Origin: Hirsutella rhossiliensis
Lineage: Eukaryota; Ascomycota; Sordariomycetes; Hypocreales; Ophiocordycipitaceae
Direction of reading: 5' to 3'
DNA: 64,000 nucleotides
Assembly (NCBI RefSeq): GCF_020360975.1
Contig: NW_025408669.1
Span: forward strand, 744,001-808,000
This document shows, one piece after another, positions 46,918 through 60,400 of this stretch. The notes beneath the pieces were generated by a model. It was not told where the DNA came from, ran no database searches, and worked only from the letters and a program-made list of their open reading frames with translations. Every line of letters starts with the position of its first letter. Positions within the stretch are counted from its first letter, which is position 1. Both the position numbers and the translations under genes were made by a program.

Positions 46918-47364
46918 TATTACGACCACGGCTACTAGGCCGCTAACGGTCGACCGCGTTAAGCACGTAACACGGTCTAATAAATAAATAGTCGGCACGA
47001 CTATCTAACGGATATAGGATCGAGGGGATCGTAGAGATCTAAGTAATCTAGGATTAATAGGATTACTACGCTCTATGCAATCTAACGTTAGGGATTATAG
47101 CTAGGCCTATAATCTAAGGACAGTCTCTATAGGTATATATGGCCACCTACTTTTACTCCTTTAGATAGATAGCTCTCTAGCTTTTAATATAGATCTTTAT
47201 TACGATTCTATCTCTAATTTTAATTACCTAGTTATAGTCTACGGTCTACGACCTCCGACTTATTACTAACGTATATACTTATTATTGCTTAGACCGCCCT
47301 ATTATATCTACTAATATAAACCCCTCGATAGGTTTATCCCTTAAGAATAATACCGGTCGTTATA
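46918..47364 (+). repeat. 5' LTR of Gypsy-1 B
   Basis: The ends match copy A (TATTACGACC...GGTCGTTATA), and the last ~200 bp is nearly the same as A. The U3 part (about 46932-47150) is unrelated to A and lacks its GCGCTCT repeats. Confidence 0.93.
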
Positions 47365-47425
47365 CGTTAAAAGCTCTTATTTAGTATAATACCGCGTTAC
47401 TCTAAGCAATATCGTAACTATTAAT

Positions 47426-50037
47426 ATACCTATATAGCAAACTAGATTAACTAACTCTAGAGCTACTATATCGCCTTAAGATATAATACGCGAAATTATC
47501 GCCCTTCGATATAAGGTATAGTTACTTAGGAATAAAGGAGGCAACGGATAAGTTAGGGACCTTAAAGAAGTAGTTAAACTAAAATAGCTAGGACTATTTA
47601 ACGGTACTTATAGCACGCTTTAAGACTTTCTTACCTAACTTAAGGCCTACTACCGGTTTTACCCTACTAAACTCTCGGACCTAGTCGAAAAGGTACTCTA
47701 TATAGGAAATTATTTATCTAGAACGGTACTTACTTAGTTTAGACCTATTATAAGGGACTTTCTCGATAACTAACTAGCGCGACGAGATAATAAGATAGAT
47801 AAAGTCTTTGCTAGTTTCTAAGGATTCGAAGAAGCTATTACGAAGGTATTTAGAATAACTAATAAGGAATAAGAAGCCGAATAAAAACTTTAAGAACTCT
47901 AATAAAGGATCTTAGTATCGGATTATACTACGAAGTTCTAATAAATTACCTTAAAGCTTAATTAGGATAACGAACCTCTTATATTACGATTCTATAACGG
48001 GCTTAAAAAAGAAGTTAAGGACGAGCTCTATAAGGAAAATCGACCTAATAACCTCTTAGACTATATTACTATAGTAATACGAATTAATAATAGATAGTAT
48101 ACGCGACGCTAAGAAAAGAAGTAAGGAAGAGGAAACTAAAACCCTTCTTATAGGAATAACTTTAACCGACGCGCTAACTATAAAAAGAAGCGCGAAACTC
48201 CTATTACCTACGCCTATATAACTAACCTAGGTAGGATAGACCTAGACGTAATATAAAAAAGTAAAGGAAAGTATTTTAACTATAGGAAACTTAGATATTA
48301 CTTTAAAGAATATAGATAACCTCGTAAGAAGAAGAAAACCTACTAAGCACTAGCCCTAAAAGGTAAGAAATACCTAAACGCTACTAATAGATAGGAACTA
48401 AAGTATAAACTCCTTAGTTAGACTATATACTTCGACGACGAATATATAGTATACTTAAGCGATAAAAACAATACCGGATAGTTCTTAAAGTAACTAAAGA
48501 AAACCCTTATAATAATATAACGAAGGGATCTTAAAATATAAAAATAAGTTAAATTCGTAGAACTAGAATACCCTTATCCTAAAGGAGTCTCCTAAGACTA
48601 GATTAGGAAGAACGGTAAACGATTCTAGGAAGATGTACGAAATAAAAATCGATAATAACAATAGGCAGTCTATAAACAATATAATAAAGAAGATATAGAT
48701 ATAGCCCTTATACTTATAAAACTTAGATAATAACCTAAGGAAGAATAACGAAGTATCGACGATATAAGCTCTAAAGAATAAGAAATACTTAGAGAAACGG
48801 AAGATAAGAACGAACTTATACTACTACCCTCGCTACTAAGGGAAAATACTACGATTAAAGAACACGCTCTATACTTTAAAGAATTTAAAGAAATACTTAA
48901 AATTAGAACCTAATAAATACCTTAAATTCTTACGGAAAACTAATAAGCTATATTAATTTAATATTAACCGGTACTACGTAGAGGAGACTATACTATAGCT
49001 ATCGCTATAGTCGATACCTTTATAGCTCTATAATAAGAATAGTAATTATAAGGAGAATTTAAAGACGATCTATAAATACTACTTACTTATAAGTACTATA
49101 AGTATATTTTATAGATATTATACGTCTACCTAGATTATATAATATACTTTTAGATAAAGGTATAATACGACGCCTTCTTAGTTAGGTTCGAGGGATAAGT
49201 ACTTTCGAAACCCTACCTAAGTATAGAACTAAACTACTAGAAAATCGATTAACGCTACCTAAACGACTAAGTTATATTATTAAAACCCGATTATAGTATA
49301 CTACTTAAATACTACGATAATTATAGTTTATTAACGAGATATCTTTCGGAGATATATAAAATCTATAAATACGCTAAAATAGAGAAATAGTATAGCGCTA
49401 CTCGCTCTAAGGCATCCGAACTATTAATCTTTTAAAGACTTACGTAACGAATTAAATATAATAAAGAAGATTATAACGAATATATATACCTAAACTATAG
49501 AGTTTATAAATATAAAAAAGTATAAGTATAGTATAAACGATATAACGGTATACTAAAAGATTATTAGCGATATATATAAAGGCTATAAGTCGTATTTAAC
49601 TAAGGAAAAATCGATATAAAAATACTACGCGAAAAATAGAAAGACGCTAAACGAAAACTTAACCTTTAGTACGAAAACGAATAGAATTACGAAGTATAGT
49701 ACGTAATTAACTACGAAGTAGTATAATATAAATAATATAGCGTTAAGAAATAAGAAATCTTTAATTAGCTATAAGAAATTAGTCTCTTAAGCCCTAATAC
49801 GATACTACGCGATAAAAATATAAAGAAACGATATTAATAATAAATCGAAGAAGAATACTTAAATAAGACGAATAAGGACTAGGCAAAAAACGAGGTATAC
49901 TATCTATAAAAGGGCTATAGACTAGCACAATATAATAAGATCTAAGGGCCCTATATATAGTAACGGTAAGCTATAGTAACTAAATAGTATTAGATATCTA
50001 AATCGCGGGATATTACGCGCGTATACTTTTAGACTAT
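47426..50037 (+). pseudogene. Gypsy-1 B gag, heavily RIP-damaged
   Basis: It is colinear with copy A gag. The start codon reads ATA at 47426 (ATG in A and C). The zinc knuckle (near 48272) has lost all Cys and His to Tyr, whereas copy A keeps two ligands. More Gln/Trp codons are stops than in A. The long coiled-coil-like extension past the knuckle is present as in A. Confidence 0.85.
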
Positions 50038-53000
50038 AGCGCGATAGGTAATTACGTTTTACTTAGAGTCGTTAATCGTTACCGACTTATATAGAGATAT
50101 AAGAAAGATCTATATAAACTTACGAATATCGAAGGAGAGGCCTTTAACTATAATAACGGAATTATTAATATAGAGATTAATTACCTCGATATTAATATCT
50201 AGGGCTACGATAAACGAGTTAACTTTAATATTATAGATATTAAGGAATATAACCTTATATTAGGACTTTTATAGCTATAGGAAAGCAACCTACTAATTAA
50301 CTAGAAAACTAGCTAGCTATATTAAAACGAAGACGTAAGTTTCTAGGACTAGTAGATTTAAAAGAAAGTAAAATTTTACGATAATTTAGCTACTAAATAA
50401 GATAAAAGGAATAACTATTTAAGTAAATTATTACGGGCTTTAGCGATATAAACGAAAATAGTAACTAAACCGGCGGATATAAAATCGACTAATAAGACCT
50501 ATATACTAACTAACACGGCTATATAACCTAGCATCTAATATAAATAGAATAAAGGATATAATATAAAGATCTAAAGAGTTATTACTACTCTAAGAAAAGA
50601 CCTTAAATAAATTAATAAAGAGCTTAAGTTAAGAGAAACTAGCTCTTAAAAGAAAGAATAAAGCCTATAAGATAGAATAAAGAATATCCCTTAGAAATAC
50701 CGGAAATATAATAAACTCTTTAAGGAAGAACTAAAGATAGGGTTACCCGAATATAGTTAATAGGACCACGAAATTTATCTTAAGGATAGAATAACGCCGA
50801 CGTTCTATAAGATCTATAACCTAAACGAAAAGTAACTATAAACGCTATACGACTACCTCGACGAAAATCTATAAAAGGGATATATATAAACGTTAATATC
50901 TAAAGTAGGCTATCTAGTTATATTTATTCTAAAGAAAAACGGTAAGCTACGACTAGTTATCGACTATAGACGCTTAAACGATATTATAATAAAGGACCGA
51001 ATACTATTACTACTTATATTAGAACTACGAGATCGACTATACGGTAAAAAATAGTTTATAGCCCTCGATCTTAAAGGCGCCTATAACTTAATATATATAA
51101 AAAAGGGATATAAATAGATAATAGCCTTTAAAACGACATTCGGACTATTTAAATATCTAGTAATACTATTTAGACTTATAAATATACTAGCTACCTTCTA
51201 ACGGATAATTAATAATATCCTACGCGAATACTTAGATATCTTTATAATAGTATACCTAGATAATATCTTAATCTTCTTAGATACCCTAAAAGAATATAAG
51301 GAATACGTCTATAAGGTACTCCGCGTACTTTAGAATATAAAGTTACTAGTTAAACTAGAGAAAAGTAAGTTCTATATATAGGAAGTAAACTTCCTTAGAT
51401 ATATAATCTTACTAAGAGAGATATAAATATAATAAGATAAGATTAACTTAGTTAAAGAATAGCTAACGCTAAAGAACGTTAAGGACGTATAAAGTTTCCT
51501 AGGATTTATAAATTACTATTAACGATTTATTAAAAATTTCGGAAAGATTATAGCACTACTATATAACTTAACGAAGAAGGAAAAAGAATTTATATAGGAC
51601 GATAAAGCTAACGAAGCTTTTAAATGCATTAAAACTATAATTACGTAAGAACTAGTCTTAACTACCTTTAATCTAGAACGATAAATCGAACTCGAAACTA
51701 ATATATTAGACTTTACTCTAGGAGTATAAATCGGATAGAAAGATAATAAAGGAAGACTATAACTAATTATATTTTACTCGAAAAAGCTATATAGCGTAGA
51801 ACTTAATTACCCTATCTACGATAAAGAATTCCTTATAACTATTTAAGCTTTTAAGGAATTTCGATACTACCTTCTTAAAATTAAGTATAAAGTTAAGGTC
51901 TATATAGATTATAAGAATATCTTATATTTTATAATAATATAATAGTTAAATAGATAATAGATCCGATAGGCCGAATACTTATTAGAATTCGACTACGAAA
52001 TAATCTATAGAAAAGGAATAGAAAACGGTCGAGCTAATACCCTTAGTCGACGAAGCGACTATAATATAGGGGCACCTATAGCGAAAGGATAGCTCCTAGA
52101 AATCAACGAAAACGGGAACTACTAGCAACGATAGCTAAACGTAATATTTAAAGTATAACCTAATAACTCGATTTACTAAAAGATCCTAAAATAGATAAAA
52201 GAATATAAAGTACTAAATAGATACAATATAGGATATTCGGAAGTTCTAATATATAAAAATAAAATCTAAATACTACTAGAATTACGAGATAAAGTTATAT
52301 AAGATATATACGAATATCTAATATATAGATACTAGGGAATCCGAAGAATAATAGAATAGATTAAACGATAATATAACTTTCTATAGCTTAAGGAAGTAGT
52401 ACGAAAAGTTATTAAAGAATATAAACTTTACGTATAAAGTAAAGCTAAACGATATAAACTATATAGAGAATTATAACCGCTACTAGTACTAGAGAAACTA
52501 TAGGATTTAATAGCCTTTAACTATATTATAAAGCTACTACTATTAAAAGAACCTATAACTAACGTTAAGTATAATAGTATATTCGTTATTACCGATAGAC
52601 TAATAAAGTATAGGTACTTCTTACCGTATAAAGAAGTAAGTAATATAGAAGAGCTAGTATATATATTCCTATAAACTATTATTAGTAATTATAGACTACT
52701 AAACGAGATTATCTCTAATAGAGGAAGTATGTTTATAGCTAAATTTTAGTAAGCTCTTATAGTATAATTAGGGACGAAATATAAGCTTAGTATAGCTTAT
52801 TACCTATAAATAGATAGATAAATAGAACGACTTAACTAAACGCTTAAATAATATTTATAATACTATATTAGCTACGAATAAAACGATTAAGTTAAATAGC
52901 TACTAATAGCGTAACTAGCTTATAATAGCTTAATTACGGAAATAACTAAGCTCTTACTAGTATACGCTAATTACGGATATAACCTAGAAGTATTTAAGGT

Positions 53001-53540
53001 TACTTAATAAGGACTATAAGTAGAACGAGCGATACTATAAGTAGATTAACTACGAAAATTATATAAAGAAATATAATAAGAACTTTAATTCGTTAGAGAA
53101 TAAATATCTACTTACTATAACCGGAAAAGATTATAAGGACTAATCTTTTAAGAGGGAGATATAGCCTACCTCGTATAACGAAATATTAAAATAAAATAAC
53201 TAAGTAATAAATTAGATTTTAAGAAACTTAGACCGTTTAAGGTTAAGAAAACTATTTTAAAAGTTAACTACGAACTTTCGCTACTAATAATAATATAGAT
53301 ATACCTAATATTTTATATCTTATTATTAGAACTAGCGCTATAAAACGCTAAACTATAGGAAAAAATCGAAGTTAATAATAATTAAGAATATAAAGTAGAA
53401 TAAATACTAGATATAAGAAAATAAGGTTAGTAATAAGAATACCTTATTAAGTAGAAGGGATATAGACTAAAGGAAAATACCTAGGAACTACTTAAGTACT
53501 TAACTTACTACGGCTCTCTACTTCGATAATTTTACTAGAA
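50017..53540 (+). pseudogene. Gypsy-1 B pol with chromodomain
   Basis: It is colinear with copy A pol, with one 3-bp deletion near 50483. RT YLDD reads YLDN (about 51255). The integrase second Asp also reads Asn. The chromodomain is at about 53388-53505. It has more stops than copy A and nothing translatable. The last codons overlap the antisense gene. Confidence 0.88.
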
Positions 53541-54170
53541 GGTTTAGGAGGGATTAAAGGACTAAGATCTATAAACTCCTCGCTAATACCGAACAAGGAC
53601 TAATTCGCCTTATTAGGAACGCCTAACGATAATAAATTATTTACTACCTAATGCTTATACGTATTAAGCGTAGGCAAAACGCTATCCTTAGTATCTACTT
53701 CTTAGATACTACGACGAAATAACTTAGAACTCTTTTCCTTCGCACGATTTCGAATCTTCCGGATACGAGCTAAATAATTAACGGCGATAGATATTTACGA
53801 CTAAAGGTTCGTAAGCTATGCCTAAAGCTCTAATAAGGCTTCCCTAGCTTCCTCCTCTTCGGAATATAGCCTATGCTACTCCGCTAATAATTTAGTTACT
53901 AAAAGAAATATATTAGCTACTATATATAGAAAGAATTAAAAGATACTTATAAGAAGAGGCTACTAAAACACTATTATAATAGGGACGACTACTAGCAATA
54001 TAATTATTATAGCGCGAAGAATTTTCGGCTATCCGATAATTCGTCTTCTTCGCCTTAAAGTATCGAGTGCACGGTATATTAGTAGGATCTCTACTTAAGT
54101 CGATATATTCGGTAAGAGTAGCGCGCTCGGAGGCTTTTCGGGAACGATTTTTTAGTATACGACTAGACAT
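53492..54170 (-). pseudogene. Antisense two-exon gene of Gypsy-1 B (Zn-cluster plus coiled coil)
   Basis: Minus strand. ATG at 54170-54168 (MSSR...). Exon 1 (54170-53972, 199 nt, the same length as in A) is fully open. It encodes a basic N-terminus and two cysteine triplets, CX2CX7C and CX2CX6C, in which only the first Cys still reads Cys. The intron is 53971-53899 (73 nt: GT start, GCTAAT at 53917-53912, TTTTAG end), phase 1 as in A. Exon 2 (53898-53492, 407 nt) has about seven Gln/Trp-type stops. It encodes a Glu-rich then basic helix (LARIRK near its centre, DSV shortly after) and a Phe/Pro-containing tail, ending at the stop homologous to A. The total of 606 nt is divisible by three (201 aa). 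CpA/TpG are retained over 53600-54190. A Zn-binding regulator-like role is only inferred. Confidence 0.72.
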
Positions 54171-54312
54171 ACTATTAGCAGTATATCCCGAAAAGATAAA
54201 GAAATAAGGAACGATATACTTACGCACGACGCGATAAGGGTATATTTATATACGGCGGCTAAGGTAGCTATAGTAGGTCTTACGGATAAGACTAAAAGGA
54301 GGGGAGATATTA

Positions 54313-54762
54313 TATTACGACTACGGCTACTAAGCCGCTAACGGTCGACCGCGTTAAGTACGTAATATAGTCTAACGGATAAATAGTTAGCACGACTATC
54401 TAACGGATATAGGATCGAGGGGATCGCAGAGATCTAAGTAATCTAGGATTAATAGGATTACTACGCTCTATACGATCTAACGTTAGGGATTATAGCTAGG
54501 CCTATAATCTAAGGATAGTCTCTACGGGTATATATAGCTACCTACTTTTACTCCTTTAGATAGATAGCTCTCTAGCTTTTAATATAGATCTTTATTACGA
54601 TTCTATCTCTAATTCTAATTACCTAGTTATAGTCTATAGTCTACGACCTCTAACTTATTACTAACGTAATATACTTATTATTACTTAGACTACGCCCTAT
54701 TATATCTACTAATATAAACCCCTTAATAGGTTTATCCCTTAGGAATAACACCGGTCGTTATA
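54313..54762 (+). repeat. 3' LTR of Gypsy-1 B
   Basis: It is 450 bp, close to the 5' LTR of B. It is preceded by AAAAGGAGGGGAG (54294-54306), the same polypurine tract as copy A. Confidence 0.93.
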
Positions 54763-54874
54763 TTATAGGATACCCTATAGTCGATAATCTAGGTACCCGG
54801 AACGATATCTACTTCCCGTAAGGAAGTTACCCCTAACTCCCTAAGGCTCCCCGCGGAAGAAGGAACTTAGAAGC
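54763..54874 (+). repeat. 5' LTR of D, part right of Gypsy-1 B (visible minimum)
   Basis: From GGATACC at 54768 it matches the 3' LTR (63900-64000) with a handful of differences. The first five bases (54763-54767) are the mutated target duplication of B. The LTR continues right, but the window ends before its partner does, so its 3' border cannot be set. Confidence 0.85.
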
Positions 54875-56099
54875 TACTAAGTAAACTCCGGGAAATTACC
54901 TAAAATTCCTAGAAATAATAACTAAGCGGATTATATAGATATTTTATAGAGATTTCCCTTAGGGATATATTATACGGGGAATATACTATAATTTCCTAAG
55001 TAATAATAGTTCCTTAGGGACTATACTAATATTTCCTTAAGAAGTTACTATAAGAATATAGCGGGGAAATTATAGAGAAATACCTATGCCTACCTAGGGA
55101 AAATACTAGGAAATACCGCTAATATACTATACTACTATTATACGATTATAAGGTTAAGATATTACTTAGTTAAAGCCCTAAGTAAGGTCTTATACTCGCT
55201 ATAGTATATATAGAGGATAGAGAACCTACTAGATCTTAAGCGGGTAAAGAAGAATATAAATAGTTATTACTACTCTTACTTTAACTTATAAGACTAGTAG
55301 CTAGTCTATATTTAACGCGCGTAATAATATATAGTAGCTAGTCCGTATAATACGTTTAATTATATATAGTAGCTAGTCCGTTTAATTACCTATTAGACCT
55401 ATACTAGATTTAAGTAGACGGTAAGGTTAACGTACTAGCCTTATACTAAGGGACTAGTATATAATAAATAGTAGTAATTCTAATTCCCTTAAATATCTAT
55501 TCTCTTAAAGTCTATATCTAGTAAAACGGAAGATAAAAAATAAAGAAAGGAACGAGTTAACCTTAACCTATAAACCCTAATATCTTCTTAGGAAGAAAGC
55601 TCCTACTCGCGTACTAATAAATACTAGCTTCTTAATCTCTTTTTATAGAAGAAATACTTAGGGAACTCTAGATAGAGGTAGAACTTCGACGTATTAAAGC
55701 TTAAGTATTATAGAGCTTCTATTAGCGGTTAGAAAGATACCTATTTCTAGGATATTTCCCGTTAAGTGCTTATAGAAACGGAAGATAGCTAGATCGCCTA
55801 CCCTAGCGGTAGGAACGACGCTTAAAGGAATTAAGAGCGGAACTTCTACGATATAACTTACTAGCCTACCTATCTAATCGTTAAAGCTTATAAGAATAAA
55901 TTAATAACCTAGAATACGTTCTAGCGACGAGGTAATATTAGCTATAAGTAACGGAGCTATACGGAAATCGGTATAGTATAGCTTCCCCCGCCCCGCCCTA
56001 ACTACCTCTATTAAAAGGATAAAGCCCTAGAAGTTCGCTAAGAAGTTCGCTAAACTATAATAAATAAAATAAGGAAGAACCTCTAAATAATACTACCCT
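54875..56099 (+). other. D 5' LTR remainder and leader, no gene recognised
   Basis: The stretch contains short direct repeats (TATATAGTAGCTAGTCCGT at about 55328 and 55362; AGAAGTTCGCTA twice near 56028) and no frame with protein-like composition that I can support. By position it must include the rest of the 5' LTR, the primer site and the leader of D. Confidence 0.45.
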
Positions 56100-57420
56100 T
56101 AGCGGCACGTTCGCGATAATAACCCTAGCGAACTAGCTAGTAAGTCTAATTATAGAAGAAGCTCTTATAAGACTACTAGTAAAAGCTATAGTAAGAGAAA
56201 CTAGGGATAATACTACTATAAACCCTCCTTAAGTACTTATAGTACGTATTAAATTAAAAGATATAAGGAAGTTTAACCCCGCTAGCCCCTTTAATATAAC
56301 GTTTAATATCCTTAAAGAAACTAAGAAAATAATTATATATAGAAGCGTCGATCGATTTATCGATTCCCTAAAACGGGTAGCTATCTATAGACTAGAATAC
56401 GCTAACGAACTAGTAATACTAATCCCTAGCTTACTCTATAGAACCGCTATTAAATAGTATTCTAGCGATCTTAGTAAGTCCGACCGAGCTATACTTTATA
56501 CCCCGGACTAGGGATATACCGCTTAGTATACTAAACTATAAAAACGCTTTACTATCTAGCCGGAAGTAGCTTTAAGATTATTATAAATAGAACGATTTAC
56601 TACCTTAGATATTATAAATAAAGCCGACTTTTATAGATAGATATTAAAGCTTCGCTAAAAAGCGAAAGTAGTACTATACTTAAAAGAGCACCTTACTATA
56701 TTAGTCTATTAACGACTAAACGTATTACTATAAGAATTATTCCGCCGACCTATTAGTTTAGAATTATTCGATACCTAGATTAATAACTATAAGTAACTTA
56801 TCCTATAGTTAAAAACTAAGCTAACGGTTAGGTCGTAGGGGAAGATAAGTAACGTAGTAAAAGGATATATATAAGGCGGGTTACGCGAAACTAAGAATAA
56901 GACTACGGTAAACTCTACCCTATCTATAGCTAAACTAACCGGCTAGAAACCCTAGGAATAAGGATAATTCTAATAAAAAGGAAATATAACGACTACGTTA
57001 AGATAGAATAATCTACGCTAGATAGATAGGGGCCTAGTACTAAACTAGTTAACTAGTCCCTAAACTAGACTATAGCCTTAGGATTCGAAACTAAAGGAGG
57101 GCTCTTAGGAAAACCTAATCGTTATTAACCTTGCCCGTTAGCTTTAAGCGGTATTAACCGACGACTAAGGCGGGATCTATCTTTCCTAGGAAATATAATA
57201 CTAGATCTTATTTACGTAGGATAAAGGGCTAGAAGATAGTAATACTACCGCCGACGTAAGAGAAGAAACTAAAGAAGTAGAAGATAAGATTCTATTTATT
57301 CTTAATATAATAGAACTAGAACCTATAGGACCGAGCTATTTGCCTAGAATACTAAGGAACTAGCTAACTATAAGAGCGGCGCTATAAACCGAAATATTAA
57401 ATCTATCGAAGCCGTCCTAG
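56100..57420 (+). pseudogene. D gag, RIP-inactivated
   Basis: The frame (1 mod 3) carries a gag-type start of capsid, RKFNP at 56266. A helical domain follows (SVDRFIDSL, LEYANELVILIPSLL, about 56340-56440; FYRQILKLR-type near 56635; LFDTQINNYK near 56770). No CCHC knuckle could be recognised with confidence. Gln/Trp stops are present. It runs into pol without a frame change, so D probably makes one gag-pol polyprotein. Confidence 0.75.
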
Positions 57421-60400
57421 TTTACGTACGCTTAGATATCTATCTTTAAAACTAAAGGCCCGGACTAGCTATTAAACGTATATATAGACTCCGGTATAGC
57501 CCGCTTTATAATTAGGGAAGACTAGCTTAACTACTTTAATAACGTAACCCTTAATATAACCTAGTAGGTCCTACTATCTAGTATAAGGAAAAGCTAAACT
57601 AAGGGTTAAGCGACCTTAATAATAAATATCCTAGGGAAATAAGGAACGGGATTTAAGGTTAGATAGTTTACTATCGGCGCCTAGGTAGTCTAGACCCTAT
57701 TTATAGGATTATTACTTAGATAAGATTTCTTAGTATTAAACGAAGTTAATATCTTAAATTCTAAGGGAATAATATCTATCGGCTTATACGGTAACTTAAT
57801 AGTTATAGCTCGCTCGACCTAACGGGGCTATACGATCCGTCGTTAGGTTACGTACTAAGCCGACGTCGACGTCCCTATATATAGGATAGAACGCTTACTA
57901 GCGTAGATTAAGGACGTACTAAGGGATCGTAACTTAGTATTCTTTCTAAGAGACTTATTATTAGCCTATAACTTAATTCGAGGTATAACTCTAGTTATAG
58001 CGGTTAATACTACTACTCGCTACGTTAGATTTAAAGAAGGATAGCACTTAAGGATACTAGTAGACCTTAGCGACGAAATATAGTTCTTATAGATCGACCT
58101 ACCTAAGGAAACCTTAGCTAGGGTAACTCTAACTAAAGAGCTAGCTATACGTAAAACTATAGAATATAGCGACCTATACTAGGTTACTAACCTATTAGTA
58201 GAAACCCTAGAAGAAGGGAGCCCTAAGTCTACTAAAGGGGAACTCCCTTTATAGACGTATAGATAGACTCCGAACTATAAGATTAGGATTTTATAAGACT
58301 ATAGCCTCTTAGAAATAACTACTCTAAAGGACGTTTAAATCTATAATTAGAACCCTATATTTATAGAAAAGATCTAATATATAGTCGCCTCCTTCCTAAC
58401 CCTATAGAAGGACTAAGGTACTATTAAGGTCTACCTAGACTACTATATACGTATTCTGCTAATAGAAAATTAGTACCTACGTAAACTAGCGTCTAGGGCT
58501 TACCTACTTAGCTAGAAGGATAAGGCACTAATCGACTAGACCTATAAGGACCTATACCGGAAGGGGCGTATAGAATAGGCTATAAAGGCAACCCCGTTCG
58601 CTTACCCTATATTTATAGTTTAGAGAACTATATATAGCAACGAAAAGGGCTAAATAGTAATAGACCTACGCGCTCTTAATAGCATAGCTATCCTAGACGC
58701 CTACTTAATACCGCTTTAAAGAGATATAATCTAAAAGCTATAGGGGAAACGCTTTATTTCCGCTATAGACGCTTAGTCTTTCTTTTATTAGTTCCTTATC
58801 TATAAGAAGTATTAAGAAAGGTTTACGGTAATTAGCTATAAAGGATTAGAACGACTAACGGTAGCCTTAATAGGATATAAGAACTTACCTATATATATCT
58901 AAAGATTTATAGACTAAATCCTCTAGGAATATATAAAATATTCCTCTAGGTATATCGATAATATCGTAATATACTTAGATATAGAAGACGACTACGTTCG
59001 TTACCTTTAAGCTATCTTCTAACTCTTTGTAAACTATAACCTAGCCTTAGCTAGATTAAAATTATTCCTAGGCTACCTATCTATAGAACTATTAGGATTT
59101 TAAGTTAATAGTATTGGCCTAATAAATACTAAAGAACGAGTATAGGTATTATAGGATATAGAGTTTCTAAATACCCTATAAGTATTAGAAAAGTAGCTCG
59201 GCTTAGTTAACTAGCTACGGCACTTAGTAGCTTACTTCTCTTAGAAGGTAGAGGCGCTCTAGGTTCGGAAAACGGCGATACTTAAGGAAGCATAGGATAG
59301 TTAAGCGCTGCCTAAATAATCGGCAAGGAATAGATATACATCTAAGGCAACGTACTAACCTTCCTTAGTAAAGGAATAGGCCTTCTAAGATATTATAAAC
59401 GCTCTTATAGAACTAACGCGGCTATACTATTTCGACCTACGATAGCTATTATTCTTATAAATTAACGCTAGCTGCGAGCTAGGCTTTATAGTAGTAGCTT
59501 TCTACCTCGTACTAAGGGTAGACTAAAACCTAGGAAGGACCTTACCCTAGATAAGTATCTAGCTAATCTTTTACCTTAGTAAACGCTTAACTAGCGGAGA
59601 ACCTAGATACTAGCCTACTAAACTTAAAGTCGCTTATCTTTCCTAGGTATATCGGAAGCTCTAGTTATATATTATCTCTACCTTACTATTAAAGGTTATT
59701 ATACTAACTAACTACGCCGTTATAAGTATAATCCTAAAGTAAATATCGCTATTTACTACTAATATAAAGACTAATAATCGGCTCGTACTTACTTTATAAT
59801 ACCTTAGCTAGTTTCCCTTAGAGGTCTACTATATTCCTAGAACTATAAATATCTTTACCGATATACTATCTCGACTACTATCTGTAATACCTAGGAAATA
59901 CGAACCTAGGGAATTAGACTACGTCTAGGAAGATAAAGCGCCGGTTAAATACGCGTATATAGTTATAGAATCCTTTATCCGACCTAACCTACGCTAGAAG
60001 ATCTAAGGAGTATACGCGGAAGAGCCTAGGTAGGCCGGTATATTAAAGTAGCTTAGAAATAATAAGTCCTAGGTTAGTCTCTTATTCGTTTAGCGGGATA
60101 GGTTACTCTACCTAGTTAAGTCTAAAGGTCGTTATTAGCTCTATATCCCTACTATCTATACTAAGGAAATTATCGCTAATAACTACGCGCGTAAATTTTA
60201 CCTTAGACGGCAAAGGATATAAGAGGAATTATCCTCTATATTTACTATTACTAGCCTTAAGAAACTTATCGACGGCTTTATCGATAAATATAACGCCTAC
60301 TATAGGAACTAAACCGACCGGTTAAAGGCCCTTAGTAAGTTAGTCCTAATTACGTCCCTAGCCTTACCTTTCTATACGATCGCTATAGATTTCGTTATAA

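Larger units (their letters stand above)
46918..54762 (+). mobile_element. Gypsy-1 copy B: full-length chromovirus inside the 5' LTR of D
   Basis: It is 7845 bp with LTRs of 447 bp (46918-47364) and 450 bp (54313-54762). The left target copy is TTACG (46913-46917). The right one reads TTATA (54763-54767), while the D 3' LTR has TTACG at that place, so the right copy was mutated later. Gag-pol is colinear with copy A but far more RIP-damaged. U3 and the region between chromodomain and polypurine tract are unlike copy A. Confidence 0.93.
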
